Below, in pieces: positions 10,542 to 20,229 of a stretch of DNA of 64,000 nucleotides. The DNA is from Candidatus Scalindua sp. (GTDB lineage Bacteria > Planctomycetota > Brocadiia > Brocadiales > Scalinduaceae). Every line of letters starts with the position of its first letter. Position 1 is the stretch's first letter. Made by a program: the position numbers and the translations under genes. Location: assembly GCA_031316155.1 (NCBI GenBank), contig JALDRB010000004.1, positions 1 to 64,000 of the forward strand, in the 5' to 3' direction. The notes beneath the pieces were generated by a model. It made no database searches and had not been told where the DNA came from. It was given only the letters and a program-made list of their open reading frames with translations.

Positions 10542-11282
10542 TTATTGTTCCCGCAACTCTTTTTCCAAACGAGTAAGAAAACTCTCTTCTTCAGGGTGTG
10601 TGCCCATCCATTTTACCGTTCCTGTCTCAATGTTATACACTGCGCCAATCACGTTTACCCACCCCATCTTCACTCTCTCTCGGGTTGAAGAACTTCGGAG
10701 AAAAAGATCCTCGATTGCCTGCCACACGTTTGCCTCAATCAGTGCGGAAACAAGAGCTTTGTCCTGCAATTTCGGGTGAGCTGCCTTTACTTTCTCTAGA
10801 GCCGGCCTGATAGGCGCAATTAAGTCGGGGATAGAGCCGTGAACATCTGCACCTGTCGCAACCGCAGTACACGCGCCACAGTTGGTATGTCCTAAAACTA
10901 CCAGAACGGGTGTGCCCAAATGGTCGACTCCGTACTCAATAGAGCCAATCTCATCGGTATTACAGACATTTCCTGCAACCTTTATGACAAAAAGATCTCC
11001 CACTCCCTGATCAAACAATATCTCTACCGGAACCCTTGAGTCAGAGCAGGCAATTATGGTTGCAAAAGGATGCTGTCCGCCTGTGGTTACCTCTTTTCTC
11101 CGTTTAGCAGAGATATTCGTATGAGTAGACAGCCCTGAGTTGAAACGTAAATTACCCGACAATAATTTAATAAATGCTTCGGCTGAATTAGGTGAATTTG
11201 CAGAGGCATCAATCATGCCACCGAAAACCATCAAACTCATAAAGCAACATATAATATACTTCGCATATACCCTTCCGCTCAT
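10542..11282 (-). CDS. Exported beta-class carbonic anhydrase
   Basis: A beta-carbonic anhydrase that interconverts CO2 and bicarbonate. Zinc ligands and the Asp-Arg dyad are in IIACSDSRVP and LGHTNCGACTAV. A hydrophobic signal peptide occupies about residues 6-28 (KYIICCFMSLMVFGGMIDASA), so it should act outside the cytoplasmic membrane. A GTG at 11288 is in frame, but the ATG at 11282 stands 7 bases from a run of nine G (11290-11298 on the complement) that can serve as ribosome binding site, so 11282 is chosen. Convergent with the LCIB-like gene. With DabAB it forms a carbon-handling cluster, inferred from proximity. Confidence 0.92.
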   Translation of the reverse strand: MSGRVYAKYIICCFMSLMVFGGMIDASANSPNSAEAFIKLLSGNLRFNSGLSTHTNISAKRRKEVTTGGQHPFATIIACSDSRVPVEILFDQGVGDLFVIKVAGNVCNTDEIGSIEYGVDHLGTPVLVVLGHTNCGACTAVATGADVHGSIPDLIAPIRPALEKVKAAHPKLQDKALVSALIEANVWQAIEDLFLRSSSTRERVKMGWVNVIGAVYNIETGTVKWMGTHPEEESFLTRLEKELREQ

Positions 11283-11474
11283 CTCCACACCCCCCCCCTT
11301 TTTTCATACTTCCCTAAAGGAAGAAAACAAAAAGACTAACATAAAACAATGCAACTGCCGATAAATATAATTTTTTTAATAATAAAGCTGAATATACTTC
11401 ATTGCAAATATCAATTTCATCCTTTCTATACCGGCTGATAGATCTGTCCAACAGAGGGAGGAGCATATAAAAAA

Positions 11475-11507
11475 AAGACCCACCAGGATTCAAAACTGGT
11501 GGGTCTT
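11475..11507 (-). terminator. Rho-independent terminator after the FNT genes
   Basis: A perfect 12-bp stem (AAGACCCACCAG pairing with CTGGTGGGTCTT) with a 9-base loop. On the minus strand it is followed by TTTTTT, so it ends transcription of the two FNT genes that run leftward. Confidence 0.88.
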
Positions 11508-11600
11508 GTCGTTCCTTCTCTTTCAGAAACTGAATAGGATGAAACTTTTAGCACATGAATGAATAACAATTTTGATAATGGCGTCTTAAGTATCAGCGTA

Positions 11601-12689
11601 TCAGTTAACCGTGTCCTTTTTAAAGTCCTCTTTTATCGAGAATGAAAAGCTGAGTTTTGGTCGCAGGTATATAAACCAGAATGCTATACCTGCAAGAACA
11701 ACACCCCCAAAAACATTTCCAAAAAACACAGGGAATTGATTGATAACAAAGAACCCTTTCCAGGTAAGATTGGAGAGGTCTAATGTCTTTCCTGCCATTT
11801 TTTCTGCAGCCGCAACAACTTCCGGTTTGTTCTTTAAGAAAATGCCCATCGGAATAAAATACATGTTTGCAACCAAATGCTCAAATCCACTGGCAACGAA
11901 ACCGGCTATAGGAAATATCAGAGTCATGATCTTGTCTGCTACATTTCTCGCGCTGAAACATACCCACACTGCCATACACACCATCGCATTGCAGAGTACC
12001 GCCTTTGAAAAAGCAGCCGGAAATGATAGGTTGACCTTGTTGTTGGCTATAAGTAGCGCCTTTCCGCCGACCATATAATCAAAGAACGTAAACTGCTGCG
12101 CCTTATACACAAAGAAAACGACTAACAGGCTTCCTACGAAATTCCCTATTAATGAAATAGTCCAGTGATCAAAGATTCTCTTGGTTGTAATCCTTTTATC
12201 AAGGTAACCAATTACTACCATGCAATTACCGGTAAAGAGCTCTGCACCACCAACTACAACCATTATAAGGCCGAGACAGAAAACAATAGCTCCAACAACT
12301 GCCGTAAGCCCCGCGTGTAGTCCGGAGTCGCTTGTCACCAGGGTAGCAAACTGAGCACCCAGCGCTATAAAAACACCGGCATTAATGCCAAGGAGAAATG
12401 TTGACAGAGGGGAATCTTTTGCCTTTACTGCTGCTACCGCGTCAAGACGTGCCGCAATTTGGGGAGGGGAATAGGCGTCTACATCATAAACAACCCTCTT
12501 AATCTTTGGTGTTTCCGCAGGCATTGTTACTTTAACAGACTTTCTTGCTCTGACAGTTTTCGTTGTTTTAACAGGTTTTTTTGCCTCAACAGATTTTGGA
12601 GATTTTGCCGTCTTTGTAACCCTGATAGGTTTTGCTGTTTTAACAGGTTTTTTTGCTTTAACAGTCTTCACATTCTTGTTTTCAGCCAT
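11601..12689 (-). CDS. Formate/nitrite (FNT) channel with long Lys-rich N-terminal tail
   Basis: A 362-residue FNT-family channel (FocA/NirC type) for formate, nitrite or a similar small anion. The core shows GAELFTGNC and SGFEHLVANMYFIPMG, the latter with the conserved central His, plus six hydrophobic segments. Unlike ordinary members of about 280 residues, it carries an N-terminal extension of about 70 residues made of repeated KPVKT/KPVKTAK/RARKSVKV motifs, strongly basic and histone H1-like. That tail would lie in the cytoplasm. It follows the second FNT gene by 14 bp in the same operon and ends at a strong terminator. In an anammox-like organism nitrite uptake is the likely role; this is inference. 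Confidence 0.9.
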   Translation of the reverse strand: MAENKNVKTVKAKKPVKTAKPIRVTKTAKSPKSVEAKKPVKTTKTVRARKSVKVTMPAETPKIKRVVYDVDAYSPPQIAARLDAVAAVKAKDSPLSTFLLGINAGVFIALGAQFATLVTSDSGLHAGLTAVVGAIVFCLGLIMVVVGGAELFTGNCMVVIGYLDKRITTKRIFDHWTISLIGNFVGSLLVVFFVYKAQQFTFFDYMVGGKALLIANNKVNLSFPAAFSKAVLCNAMVCMAVWVCFSARNVADKIMTLIFPIAGFVASGFEHLVANMYFIPMGIFLKNKPEVVAAAEKMAGKTLDLSNLTWKGFFVINQFPVFFGNVFGGVVLAGIAFWFIYLRPKLSFSFSIKEDFKKDTVN

Positions 12690-12703
12690 TTTAACCTACT
12701 TTC

Positions 12704-13618
12704 TTATTTCTTTGGTGTTCGTAAAAATACAAACCAATATACACCCGCAACCAATACAATGCCGCCAAACAGGTTTCCAAGGACAACGGGAACTAAATTA
12801 TTAACTAAAAACCCTTTGGCGAAGGTAAGATTTGCAATATCTACCTCACCTCCTTTTACCCTTTCAACAGCCTCCATAACGAAACGATTGCCTTTCAAGA
12901 TAATACCCATCGGGATAAGCCACATGTTGACAACACAGTGCTCGAACCCACTGGCTATGAGACAAGATATTGGCCAAAGTAAAGATAACACCTTATCCAG
13001 ATTATTTCTGGCGCTGTAGCACAACCAGATACCCAGGCATACAAGAGAATTACAAAGCACCCCTCTGGCAAAAGCAACACCAAACGACATATTTACCTTG
13101 TCATTGGCGGCGATGACAATTTTGGCTCCAAGCAGATAGTTGTTTGCTGTCCACTGTGCGGAAATGTATATCCAGAAAACGATACTCAATGCACCCAGAA
13201 AATTCCCAATAAAAGCGATAATCAGATTCCTGTTGAGGTCGCCACTCGTAATCTTTCCGGCAAAAAAGGACATGGCAATGAGGCAATTACCCGTAAAAAG
13301 CTCTGCACCCGTAATTACGATGAGGACCAGGGCCATGGTAAATACGACACCTCCGACTAAAGCATTTAAGCCGAAATTGGAGGTTGCGGTATGTGTTACC
13401 ATCATCTCCAGCTGTACACCTAATGCAATAAAAACCCCTGCAAGAATACTGAGGGCAAGCGTTGTCAGAAAGCCCATGTTCGCTTTAGAAATTCCCACCT
13501 GTCCAACCCTGTTTGCCATCATCTTGGGAGCGTAGGCGTCGATATCAATGAACGGTGTGCTGGCCAGCTGGGCCGTACTCGAAACGCTTTCTACTTCATT
13601 TTTATCCTTATCAGACAT
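12704..13618 (-). CDS. Formate/nitrite (FNT) channel
   Basis: A 304-residue FNT-family channel, a paralogue of the gene 14 bp downstream. Motifs GAELFTGNCLIAM and SGFEHCVVNMWLIPMG, with the conserved His, mark the pore. The N-terminus has a short acidic/Ser-rich leader (SDKDKNEVES) instead of the Lys-rich tail of its partner. The two proteins share the DAYxPxxxAxR element just before the first helix. FNT channels are homopentamers; two co-transcribed paralogues could also mix. The start ATG follows an AAGGCGG ribosome binding site. Confidence 0.9.
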   Translation of the reverse strand: MSDKDKNEVESVSSTAQLASTPFIDIDAYAPKMMANRVGQVGISKANMGFLTTLALSILAGVFIALGVQLEMMVTHTATSNFGLNALVGGVVFTMALVLIVITGAELFTGNCLIAMSFFAGKITSGDLNRNLIIAFIGNFLGALSIVFWIYISAQWTANNYLLGAKIVIAANDKVNMSFGVAFARGVLCNSLVCLGIWLCYSARNNLDKVLSLLWPISCLIASGFEHCVVNMWLIPMGIILKGNRFVMEAVERVKGGEVDIANLTFAKGFLVNNLVPVVLGNLFGGIVLVAGVYWFVFLRTPKK

Positions 13619-14242
13619 AATGTACCGCCTTTCAATAGTGAGTTATCTGAAGTGGAGGAGTTTCACCGCCCCCTTCATCGTACGTTTTGTACGTTTAAGG
13701 ACATTTTTCTTTTTGTCCCCCGACGATTATATCCACACTATCCCTTTGTTTTAAATCACCTCTTAAGAATTCAATAATAAACCTGCCGGCAGGTTTGGTG
13801 TGATCCTCTAAAAAAGATACGTTTTCAGCTCCTTTCTGAAGTATGAATATAAGTAAATGGGTAAAAATTATTTGAAGAAATTTAAGGATATTGAAAAATA
13901 ACGTAAACGGTGTATGAATTGTTTTCTGAGTTTCAGGAGTCTGCGATAACAGCAGATATTGTTGTGAACAATTAAGATCAGTAGTAGTCGATACCACTTT
14001 TTGCATAACCACTTCTCTTTCTGCGCAATTGTGAGTAATTGCAAATAAAAACCGAAAAGCAGACGTACTCTACTGCAAAAACGAGTGAAGCATTAGACTA
14101 ATATATTTCGGGAATCCTACTTTGGTTGAAGCATATTGTCAAGAAAAAAAATAACGGGTGAGAATTCAAACCGGAAAAGATTATTTTATCAGGTTTGAAA
14201 CGAAGTGTTGACACAAGGTTTACCTTATGATAGTTTTTCTCC
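13619..14242. other. 624-bp divergent intergenic region
   Basis: Separates the leftward FNT operon from the rightward leucine dehydrogenase gene. It holds an inverted repeat CGTAC-GTTTT-GTACG at 13679-13693 close to the FNT start and a perfect 18-bp palindrome at 13779-13796. A 105-codon minus-strand frame (13695-14012) lacks coding character and is not called. Confidence 0.5.
13779..13796. repeat. Perfect 18-bp palindrome
   Basis: AAACCTGCCGGCAGGTTT is self-complementary throughout. It may be an operator or a small REP-like palindrome. A related interrupted version (CCTGCC ... GGCAGG) occurs at 16545-16567, and a longer CCTGCCTGAA/TTCGGGCAGG version occurs inside the repeat at 55163-55310, which favours a dispersed palindrome family. 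Confidence 0.6.
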
Positions 14243-15286
14243 ATGGAAGTTTTTAAAGAAATGACAGATGGTGATCATGAAGAGGTGGTTTTCTGTGCTG
14301 ATAAGGCCTCGGGTTTGAGGGCCATTATCGCTATCAACAGCACAAAGTTGGGACCTGCTATCGGAGGGTGCCGTTTCATGGCATACCATTCTGAAGCTGA
14401 AGCAATACAGGATGCACTCAGGTTAGCGAAGGCCATGACCTATAAATCGGCTGTAAGCGGTCTTGATTATGGCGGTGGGAAAGCAGTGATAATAAAACAT
14501 GAATCGGGCAGGGAAAGAGATCTTCTTTTTAAGAAATTTGGTGTCTTTGTTGAATCTCTCAAGGGAAAGTATATTACTACAGTTGATTCCGGCACAACAA
14601 TGATAGATATGGAGAACATTCGATCCGAAACAAGTTATGTAACCGGTATACCAACAGAAAGGAGCGGCCTTGGAGATCCATCTCCGATTACGGCACGTGG
14701 TGTTGTTTGGGGTATGAAGGCGTGTCTGTTTGAGCTTTATGGCAATGATTCTTTAAACAACAAGGTTGTTGCTATCCAGGGCGTTGGGAATGTTGGTTAT
14801 TATCTCGCTCTGTTACTCCAGAAAGAGGGTGCCAGGTTAATCGTGGCTGATATACATGAAGAAAGGACGAAAAGATTAGCAAATGAAATCAAAGTGGAGA
14901 TAGTTTCTCCTGAGCAAATTTGTTTGCAGGAGGTTGATATATTGTCTCCGTGTGCATTGGCCTCTACCGTAAATAAAAAAATGATCCCGTTTTTTAAATG
15001 CAAGATAATTGCTGGTGCCGCCAACAATCAGCTTTCAAAAGACTCGGATGCTGAACTGCTTGTTCAGAAAGGGATTGTATACGCTCCTGATTACGTCATC
15101 AATGCGGGGGGGCTCATTCATGTCGTTGCTGAGTATGAGGGGCAGAGAATGGAATATGTGCATGATGTTGTTTCAAAGATATACCAGAGGATGCGGAATA
15201 TTTTGTCTCTTTCAAGAGAAAAAAATATTCCGACAAACAGGATTGCGGATTTGATGGTTCAGGAGAAGATTCACAAATTGCCATAA
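14243..15286 (+). CDS. Leucine dehydrogenase family amino acid dehydrogenase
   Basis: A 347-residue NAD-dependent Glu/Leu/Phe/Val dehydrogenase, closest by motif to leucine dehydrogenase. It reversibly deaminates branched-chain amino acids. The N-terminal catalytic part has GPAIGGCRF, MTYKSAVSGLDYGGGKAVI with the active-site Lys, and TTVDSGTT. The Rossmann domain has VAIQGVGNVGYYLA. The C-terminal part has GAANNQL and YAPDYVINAGGLI, both standard for the family. Length is normal. It stands alone with its own upstream region; no clear Shine-Dalgarno precedes the ATG. Confidence 0.88.
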   Translation: MEVFKEMTDGDHEEVVFCADKASGLRAIIAINSTKLGPAIGGCRFMAYHSEAEAIQDALRLAKAMTYKSAVSGLDYGGGKAVIIKHESGRERDLLFKKFGVFVESLKGKYITTVDSGTTMIDMENIRSETSYVTGIPTERSGLGDPSPITARGVVWGMKACLFELYGNDSLNNKVVAIQGVGNVGYYLALLLQKEGARLIVADIHEERTKRLANEIKVEIVSPEQICLQEVDILSPCALASTVNKKMIPFFKCKIIAGAANNQLSKDSDAELLVQKGIVYAPDYVINAGGLIHVVAEYEGQRMEYVHDVVSKIYQRMRNILSLSREKNIPTNRIADLMVQEKIHKLP

Positions 15287-15397
15287 ATTAAGTGACGGAG
15301 GAAGCGGATTTATTTTTATAGTTGATTCGTAGATAAGGATTATTTAGAATCATTATGAAATGAGGTCTCTAAAAAATGTTTAATAATTAAATGTATT

Positions 15398-15601
15398 ATG
15401 GGAAGAATCGTAATTAATGAAGAGAGATGTAAGGGTTGCGAGCTGTGTGTGCCGGCATGTCCTTACAATCTTATAGAAATGTCCATAGAAGTAAATCATT
15501 TTGGCTACCACACTGCGCAATTTGTAAATGGTAACAAATGTACTGCGTGCAAATTTTGTGGCATGCTGTGCCCGGATTTTGCTATTGATGTTTATAAATA
15601 G
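15398..15601 (+). CDS. 2[4Fe-4S] ferredoxin-like protein
   Basis: A 67-residue ferredoxin with two cluster motifs: CKGCELCVPACP and CTACKFCGMLCP. It resembles the small delta-type subunit of 2-oxoacid:ferredoxin oxidoreductases (KorD/OorD). The larger alpha, beta and gamma subunits do not follow here, so it is either a free electron carrier or a displaced subunit. The next gene begins 64 bp downstream on the same strand. Confidence 0.85.
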   Translation: MGRIVINEERCKGCELCVPACPYNLIEMSIEVNHFGYHTAQFVNGNKCTACKFCGMLCPDFAIDVYK

Positions 15602-15665
15602 ATGCAGTTTACTCTATCTTTCCTTAACTGAACATCACCGGGAAAGGCCTATTATTTGTCGTTTC

Positions 15666-16319
15666 ATGAAAATAACTTTTTTTGGCCATTCTGCTGTAAA
15701 AATCGAGGGAAAAAAAACCCTCTATATAGATCCATTTTTCAGGAATAATCCGATTACTGAAATTTCACCGGACCAGATAGAGGCGGCTGATATTGTTGTT
15801 GCTACCCATGATCATGCAGACCATATAGGTGATTCCTATGAAATTTGCAAGAAAACAAATGCTCTATTTGTTGGAATCCATGAGATAGCAGTCGAAGCCG
15901 AAGAAATAGGTGTCCGATCCGCAGGGATGAATATCGGTGGTACAATAAATATTGAAGATGTTCTTATTCATATGGTACAAGCTATCCATTCAAGTACAAA
16001 AAGCGATGCTGCGGGTGTCGTTATTGAAACAGAGGGTGTGACTATGTACCATGCCGGTGATACAGGGCTCTTTGGAGATATGCGCTTAATCGGTGAGTTT
16101 TTTGATATTGATCTTGCCTTTTTGCCAATTGGGGATCGATATACTATGGGGACAAAATCTGCCGTTAAGGCGGTTGAGTTTTTACGGCCAAAAAGAGTTA
16201 TACCAATTCACTATAATACATTTCCTATCATTAAGACCGATCCGAATGATTTTAAGGAGCTTGTTGGAAACCTGGCGGAAGTAATTATATTAAGCCCGGG
16301 GGAAAGTCTAGATTTGTAA
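15666..16319 (+). CDS. UPF0173 metal-dependent hydrolase
   Basis: A 217-residue metallo-beta-lactamase-fold protein of the UPF0173 family. The metal site motif is THDHADHIGD (HxHxDH); further ligands are in AIHSS, YHAGDTG and IPIHYNTFP. The frame is open from 15528 inside the ferredoxin gene, but MKITFFGHSAVKI at 15666 is the family start and is preferred. The substrate is not known for the family. Confidence 0.88.
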   Translation: MKITFFGHSAVKIEGKKTLYIDPFFRNNPITEISPDQIEAADIVVATHDHADHIGDSYEICKKTNALFVGIHEIAVEAEEIGVRSAGMNIGGTINIEDVLIHMVQAIHSSTKSDAAGVVIETEGVTMYHAGDTGLFGDMRLIGEFFDIDLAFLPIGDRYTMGTKSAVKAVEFLRPKRVIPIHYNTFPIIKTDPNDFKELVGNLAEVIILSPGESLDL

Positions 16320-16651
16320 AAGTGTATAAATATATACCATGAAAAAACTTGATAAGCATCAGTTACGTTGTTAGTATAAGGTGCTTTTGTTTTTCATTGG
16401 AAAATATTGCAAAGTTCTACACGAACCTTTCCAAAGTCATTATTCCTTAATTCCAATCGTGAGTAAGCGTGCCGGGTTTAATGTATAGCATTTCTCCGAT
16501 ACTCTATTGGCTTTACTGGAATTTAAAATGTGCTAAAAGAATATCCTGCCTCCCGCATAACGGCAGGTTGGTAAATCATAACGTCAATAATCAATCTTTT
16601 ATAACGTGGTATCTTGTCTATTAGCTTAATCTTTTTAGAGGTGATCTTTTT
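16320..16651. other. Intergenic region before hslVU
   Basis: No gene is seen. It contains a small stem CCTGCC (16545-16550) / GGCAGG (16562-16567) with an 11-base loop, similar in arms to the 18-bp palindrome at 13779, and then the region that should hold the hslVU promoter. Confidence 0.45.
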
Positions 16652-17182
16652 ATGTTTCGATCTACAACCATATTAGCGGTGCGGCATAAGGGAAGAATAG
16701 CAATTGGCGGTGATGGGCAGGTTACGATGAATTCTGTCGTTGTAAAGAAGTCTGCCCGTAAGATACGCAAGTTGTATCATGAAAAAGTTGTTGTGGGTTT
16801 TGCCGGTTCCGCTGCTGACGCGTTTGCTCTCTTAGAGAGGTTTGAGTCGAAACTTGAGGAATTTCAGGGAAATGTGCTGAGAAGTGCTCATGAACTTGCC
16901 AAGGACTGGCGTACCGACAAGGTCTTGAGAAAATTAGAATCTCTCTTGATAGCAGTTGATAAGGATTATTCTCTTTTAATATCAGGTAACGGTGAAATTA
17001 TTGAACCGGATGATGGCATAATAGGCATTGGTTCCGGCGGACAGTATGCCACTGCGGCTGCACGGGCTCTGGTAAAACATTCAGATCTTGATGCAACACA
17101 AATAGTAGAGGAAGCATTAAAGATAACGGCTGAGATTTGTGTATATACGAATGAAAGTATATATGTGGAGGAGATTAAGTGA
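16652..17182 (+). CDS. hslV: ATP-dependent protease peptidase subunit HslV
   Basis: A 176-residue proteasome-like peptidase that forms the double hexamer of the HslUV protease. [21 protein letters not shown] carries the N-terminal nucleophile Thr, here preceded by MFRS, a short propeptide. [14 protein letters not shown] and [16 protein letters not shown] are diagnostic. A good AGAGGTGA ribosome binding site precedes the ATG. The stop overlaps the hslU start by 4 bases (GTGA), so the two are translationally coupled. Confidence 0.97.
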   Translation: MFRSTTILAVRHKGRIAIGGDGQVTMNSVVVKKSARKIRKLYHEKVVVGFAGSAADAFALLERFESKLEEFQGNVLRSAHELAKDWRTDKVLRKLESLLIAVDKDYSLLISGNGEIIEPDDGIIGIGSGGQYATAAARALVKHSDLDATQIVEEALKITAEICVYTNESIYVEEIK

Positions 17183-18525
17183 AAGATTTGACACCCAGGA
17201 AAATAGTTGCAGAGTTAGATAAATATATAATCGGTCAGAAGGAGGCAAAGAGAGCCGTTGCAATCGCAATCAGAAACAGATGGAGACGATTGCAGCTTTC
17301 AAATGAGCTAAGGGAAGAGGTTACGCCTAAGAATATTATCATGATAGGACCCACAGGAGTTGGGAAGACTGAAATAGCTCGAAGGATTGCAAACCTGGTT
17401 AAGGCCCCATTTATCAAGGTTGAGGCATCAAAGTACACAGAAGTTGGTTATCATGGACGAGATGTTGAATCTATGATCAGGGATATTGTAGAGATTGCCG
17501 TTAATATGGTGAGAACCGAGCAGATGGAGAAGGTTAGCCAGAAGGCGGAGGTTAACGCCGAGGAAAGGTTATTGGATCTGCTTCTGCCGCTGCCCGAGAC
17601 AAAGGAGAAATCTGAGAGCGAACAGGACGAAACAGGTGTTGTTGAAAAACAGGAAACCACTCGTGAGAAATTCAGGAATCAGCTGAAACAGGGTAAGCTC
17701 GAAAACCGTATGGTAGAGATCAGGGTTCAGGAAAAACCGGTAGTCATGCAAGGCATTATTGCGGGAATTGAGGAGATAGGAGTAGATTTTCAGAATGTTA
17801 TTGAAAAGATGATGCCCCAGCGTGCACAAGTCAAAAAAGTTTCCATACGTGAAGCAAGAAAGACCCTTAAACAGGAAGAGTCAGAAAAGCTGATAGATAA
17901 GGACAAAGTTATTAAGGATGCCCTGTATCGGGCAGAGAATACGGGGATCATCTTTGTCGATGAGTTGGATAAGATCGCAAGCCGCGAGTCGGGCCATGGT
18001 CCCGATATATCACGTGAAGGGGTGCAGAGAGATATTCTGCCTATCGTTGAAGGCTCGACGGTTGTTACCCGATACGGTATGGTGAAGACGGATAGAATTC
18101 TGTTCATTGCAGCAGGAGCTTTTCATGTTTCAAAACCCTCAGACCTCATACCCGAACTTCAGGGAAGGTTTCCGATAAGAGTAGAGCTGAAGGATCTCAG
18201 TAAAGAAGAGTTTATCAGGATACTTACAGAACCGAAAAACGCACTGATAAAACAGTATACGGAATTGTTAAAGACTGAAAAAGTAAATCTTCAATTCGGG
18301 AAAGATGCGATTGAAGAGATCACCGACATTGCCGTTAAGATAAACAAGAGGAGTCAGAGTATTGGTGCGCGAAGATTGCATACGGTTATGGAAAAATTAT
18401 TAGAGGATGCTTCCTTTGACGCCCCGGAATTAAGCGGTAGCGATATCATGGTTGATGCCGCGTATGTACGGGAAAAGATGAAAGACATCATAAAAGATGA
18501 GGATTTAACGAAATATATTCTCTAA
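17179..18525 (+). CDS. hslU: ATP-dependent protease ATPase subunit HslU
   Basis: A 448-residue AAA+ unfoldase that feeds substrates to HslV. Walker A is [13 protein letters not shown], Walker B is [11 protein letters not shown], sensor 1 is in LFIAAGAFH, and the C-terminal [18 protein letters not shown] and EDLTKYIL tail that inserts into HslV is intact. The I-domain (about residues 110-240) is Glu/Lys-rich. The start is GTG at 17179, overlapping the hslV stop. It ends 1 bp from the convergent pyrophosphorylase gene. Confidence 0.97.
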   Translation: MKDLTPRKIVAELDKYIIGQKEAKRAVAIAIRNRWRRLQLSNELREEVTPKNIIMIGPTGVGKTEIARRIANLVKAPFIKVEASKYTEVGYHGRDVESMIRDIVEIAVNMVRTEQMEKVSQKAEVNAEERLLDLLLPLPETKEKSESEQDETGVVEKQETTREKFRNQLKQGKLENRMVEIRVQEKPVVMQGIIAGIEEIGVDFQNVIEKMMPQRAQVKKVSIREARKTLKQEESEKLIDKDKVIKDALYRAENTGIIFVDELDKIASRESGHGPDISREGVQRDILPIVEGSTVVTRYGMVKTDRILFIAAGAFHVSKPSDLIPELQGRFPIRVELKDLSKEEFIRILTEPKNALIKQYTELLKTEKVNLQFGKDAIEEITDIAVKINKRSQSIGARRLHTVMEKLLEDASFDAPELSGSDIMVDAAYVREKMKDIIKDEDLTKYIL

Positions 18526-18526
18526 T

Positions 18527-20008
18527 TTATTGGAGATACAGTTCGCCTGTAAATACGATTTCTTTATTCCTCAGGGTGCAGTTGGGCCGGCTAATCTTGT
18601 TTTTCAGCTCTTCGGCATCAAGAGCGTAAAGGGGACTTATTTCAATTTTACCCCTGACATTTCCGTTTTTATCTCTAGGGATATTGATACCTGCATCACT
18701 TAACCACCTTCCGAACTGGTTTGTCATGTGTTGTATCGCAGTGTCCGGGGAATCGTTACCATCAACATTCTTAACAGGTGAAAACTCTTCCTCACGAGCC
18801 ACTTCCATAATTATGGATTTCTGCGCATGCTTAAGGGCATCAAAGATAAACATCTCAAATTTTACCGCGTTGTTTTCTGCAGGTATAACTCTCTTTCCAT
18901 TATCATCGACACATGATACTTTCTTAACTGCTTTATGATAGGGTAATGGAAACTTTCCGTTAGTGACTTTCTCTACAAAATCTACATCAAGCAGGTAAAT
19001 GGCAGGATTTCCCATACCAAACCTGAGACTTCCGTCCGGATTTCTTGCATGCCTTTCGGCTTTGCTGAGTTCGCTATACTCTATGGTATCAAGGTAACCA
19101 TCGCGTATACCAATAATACCTACCTTCTCTTCCGGATCGGTCTTCATCACTACTTTTGGAGACATCTTTGCTTGTTTACGAATATGATATCCTAAAAAAA
19201 CAGGATCAGCAATATTGATCAATACATTGTCTACCTGATGATAAAAGATATGTCTTACACCGCGTTCATTCATATTGGATACAAGACCCTTCTCTTTTAA
19301 GGCAAAAAACGTACCTCCGTGGCCATTTGGGCTTGTTACGATTGTGCTTTTTGAGTCCATGAGCAACATGCCGTGCAGGTCAAGCACAGGAAGCGTATCT
19401 TGTGTAAAGAAATAAACGGTATCTGTACTGAAACCGAAGAAGTGATTTTCTTTAAAAAATTCTCGTGTCATCTTGTCATTGTTCCCGCTTGTCATGATAT
19501 ACCACGGTATAATGGTATCGTATCGTTTCATAGTCGCCAGAATCTTTTCAGCATGGAGCTGGAAGATGCTTTTCTGGGTAACAGGGCTTATGGGGAGTGT
19601 TCCCTTTGGCTGGTTTGCCCCTAATCTTGTTCCCAGCCCTCCTGCTACCGTGATAACAGCTGTCTTCCCTGATTTTATTGCTTTTACTCCTATCTCTTTC
19701 GATTCTGAAGCATATTTCCTCTGGGAATCATTCTGTGGTATCGGGATTATGTCAGGTGGTTTTAAGGTTGACTTGTTGTTTGATTGTTCAGGTTCGTTGC
19801 CTTTAATGTGCATCTTAATGAGGTGCTGAAGTAAGGCGAAATCAATATCTTTCAATTGATTGAAAAGATTTTTTCGTTCATTTTCGGGAAGTTCGTTCCA
19901 CCATCTAAAAACGTGTTCCTGTTTATGGGAAAATACTTTTTCCACAAGAAGTCTGTCAGGCTCATTTTCTGTCTTTATTTCTGTTTGTTTGGATTTGTTT
20001 ATTTCCAT
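18527..20008 (-). CDS. UDP-N-acetylhexosamine/UDP-sugar pyrophosphorylase (UAP1-like)
   Basis: A 493-residue nucleotidyltransferase of the UDPGP type I family, most like eukaryotic-style UDP-N-acetylglucosamine pyrophosphorylases. It makes UDP-sugar from UTP and sugar-1-phosphate. The signature is VAGGLGTRLGANQPKGTLPI; IMTSGNND, SPNGHGGTFFALK and HQVDNVLINIADP follow in the expected order. The bacterial GlmU-type enzyme is different in fold details, so this would be an additional or alternative route to UDP-GlcNAc or another UDP-sugar. Length is normal. It is convergent with hslU with one base between stops. Confidence 0.85.
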   Translation of the reverse strand: MEINKSKQTEIKTENEPDRLLVEKVFSHKQEHVFRWWNELPENERKNLFNQLKDIDFALLQHLIKMHIKGNEPEQSNNKSTLKPPDIIPIPQNDSQRKYASESKEIGVKAIKSGKTAVITVAGGLGTRLGANQPKGTLPISPVTQKSIFQLHAEKILATMKRYDTIIPWYIMTSGNNDKMTREFFKENHFFGFSTDTVYFFTQDTLPVLDLHGMLLMDSKSTIVTSPNGHGGTFFALKEKGLVSNMNERGVRHIFYHQVDNVLINIADPVFLGYHIRKQAKMSPKVVMKTDPEEKVGIIGIRDGYLDTIEYSELSKAERHARNPDGSLRFGMGNPAIYLLDVDFVEKVTNGKFPLPYHKAVKKVSCVDDNGKRVIPAENNAVKFEMFIFDALKHAQKSIIMEVAREEEFSPVKNVDGNDSPDTAIQHMTNQFGRWLSDAGINIPRDKNGNVRGKIEISPLYALDAEELKNKISRPNCTLRNKEIVFTGELYLQ

Positions 20009-20229
20009 ACGTGAAAATTTTACAACACACGCTGAGGATGTTCAAGACAAAAGATCGCTTTAATATCTCATTATGAGTATTTGTTTCCGGTATGATGTTT
20101 TCATCCAGGGAACATACGTCATTAAAAATAGTCCTGGAATTTGCTTGACCATAGACGGTAATTAACTAAAATTTCTGTATACCTTTGAAACATCTAAAAT
20201 CTTATCATTCCCTATACTTACTTACGTAT

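Noticed and set aside
13695-14012. 105-residue minus-strand frame upstream of the FNT genes
   Set aside because: No recognisable domain or ribosome site; it spans a palindrome and a promoter region.
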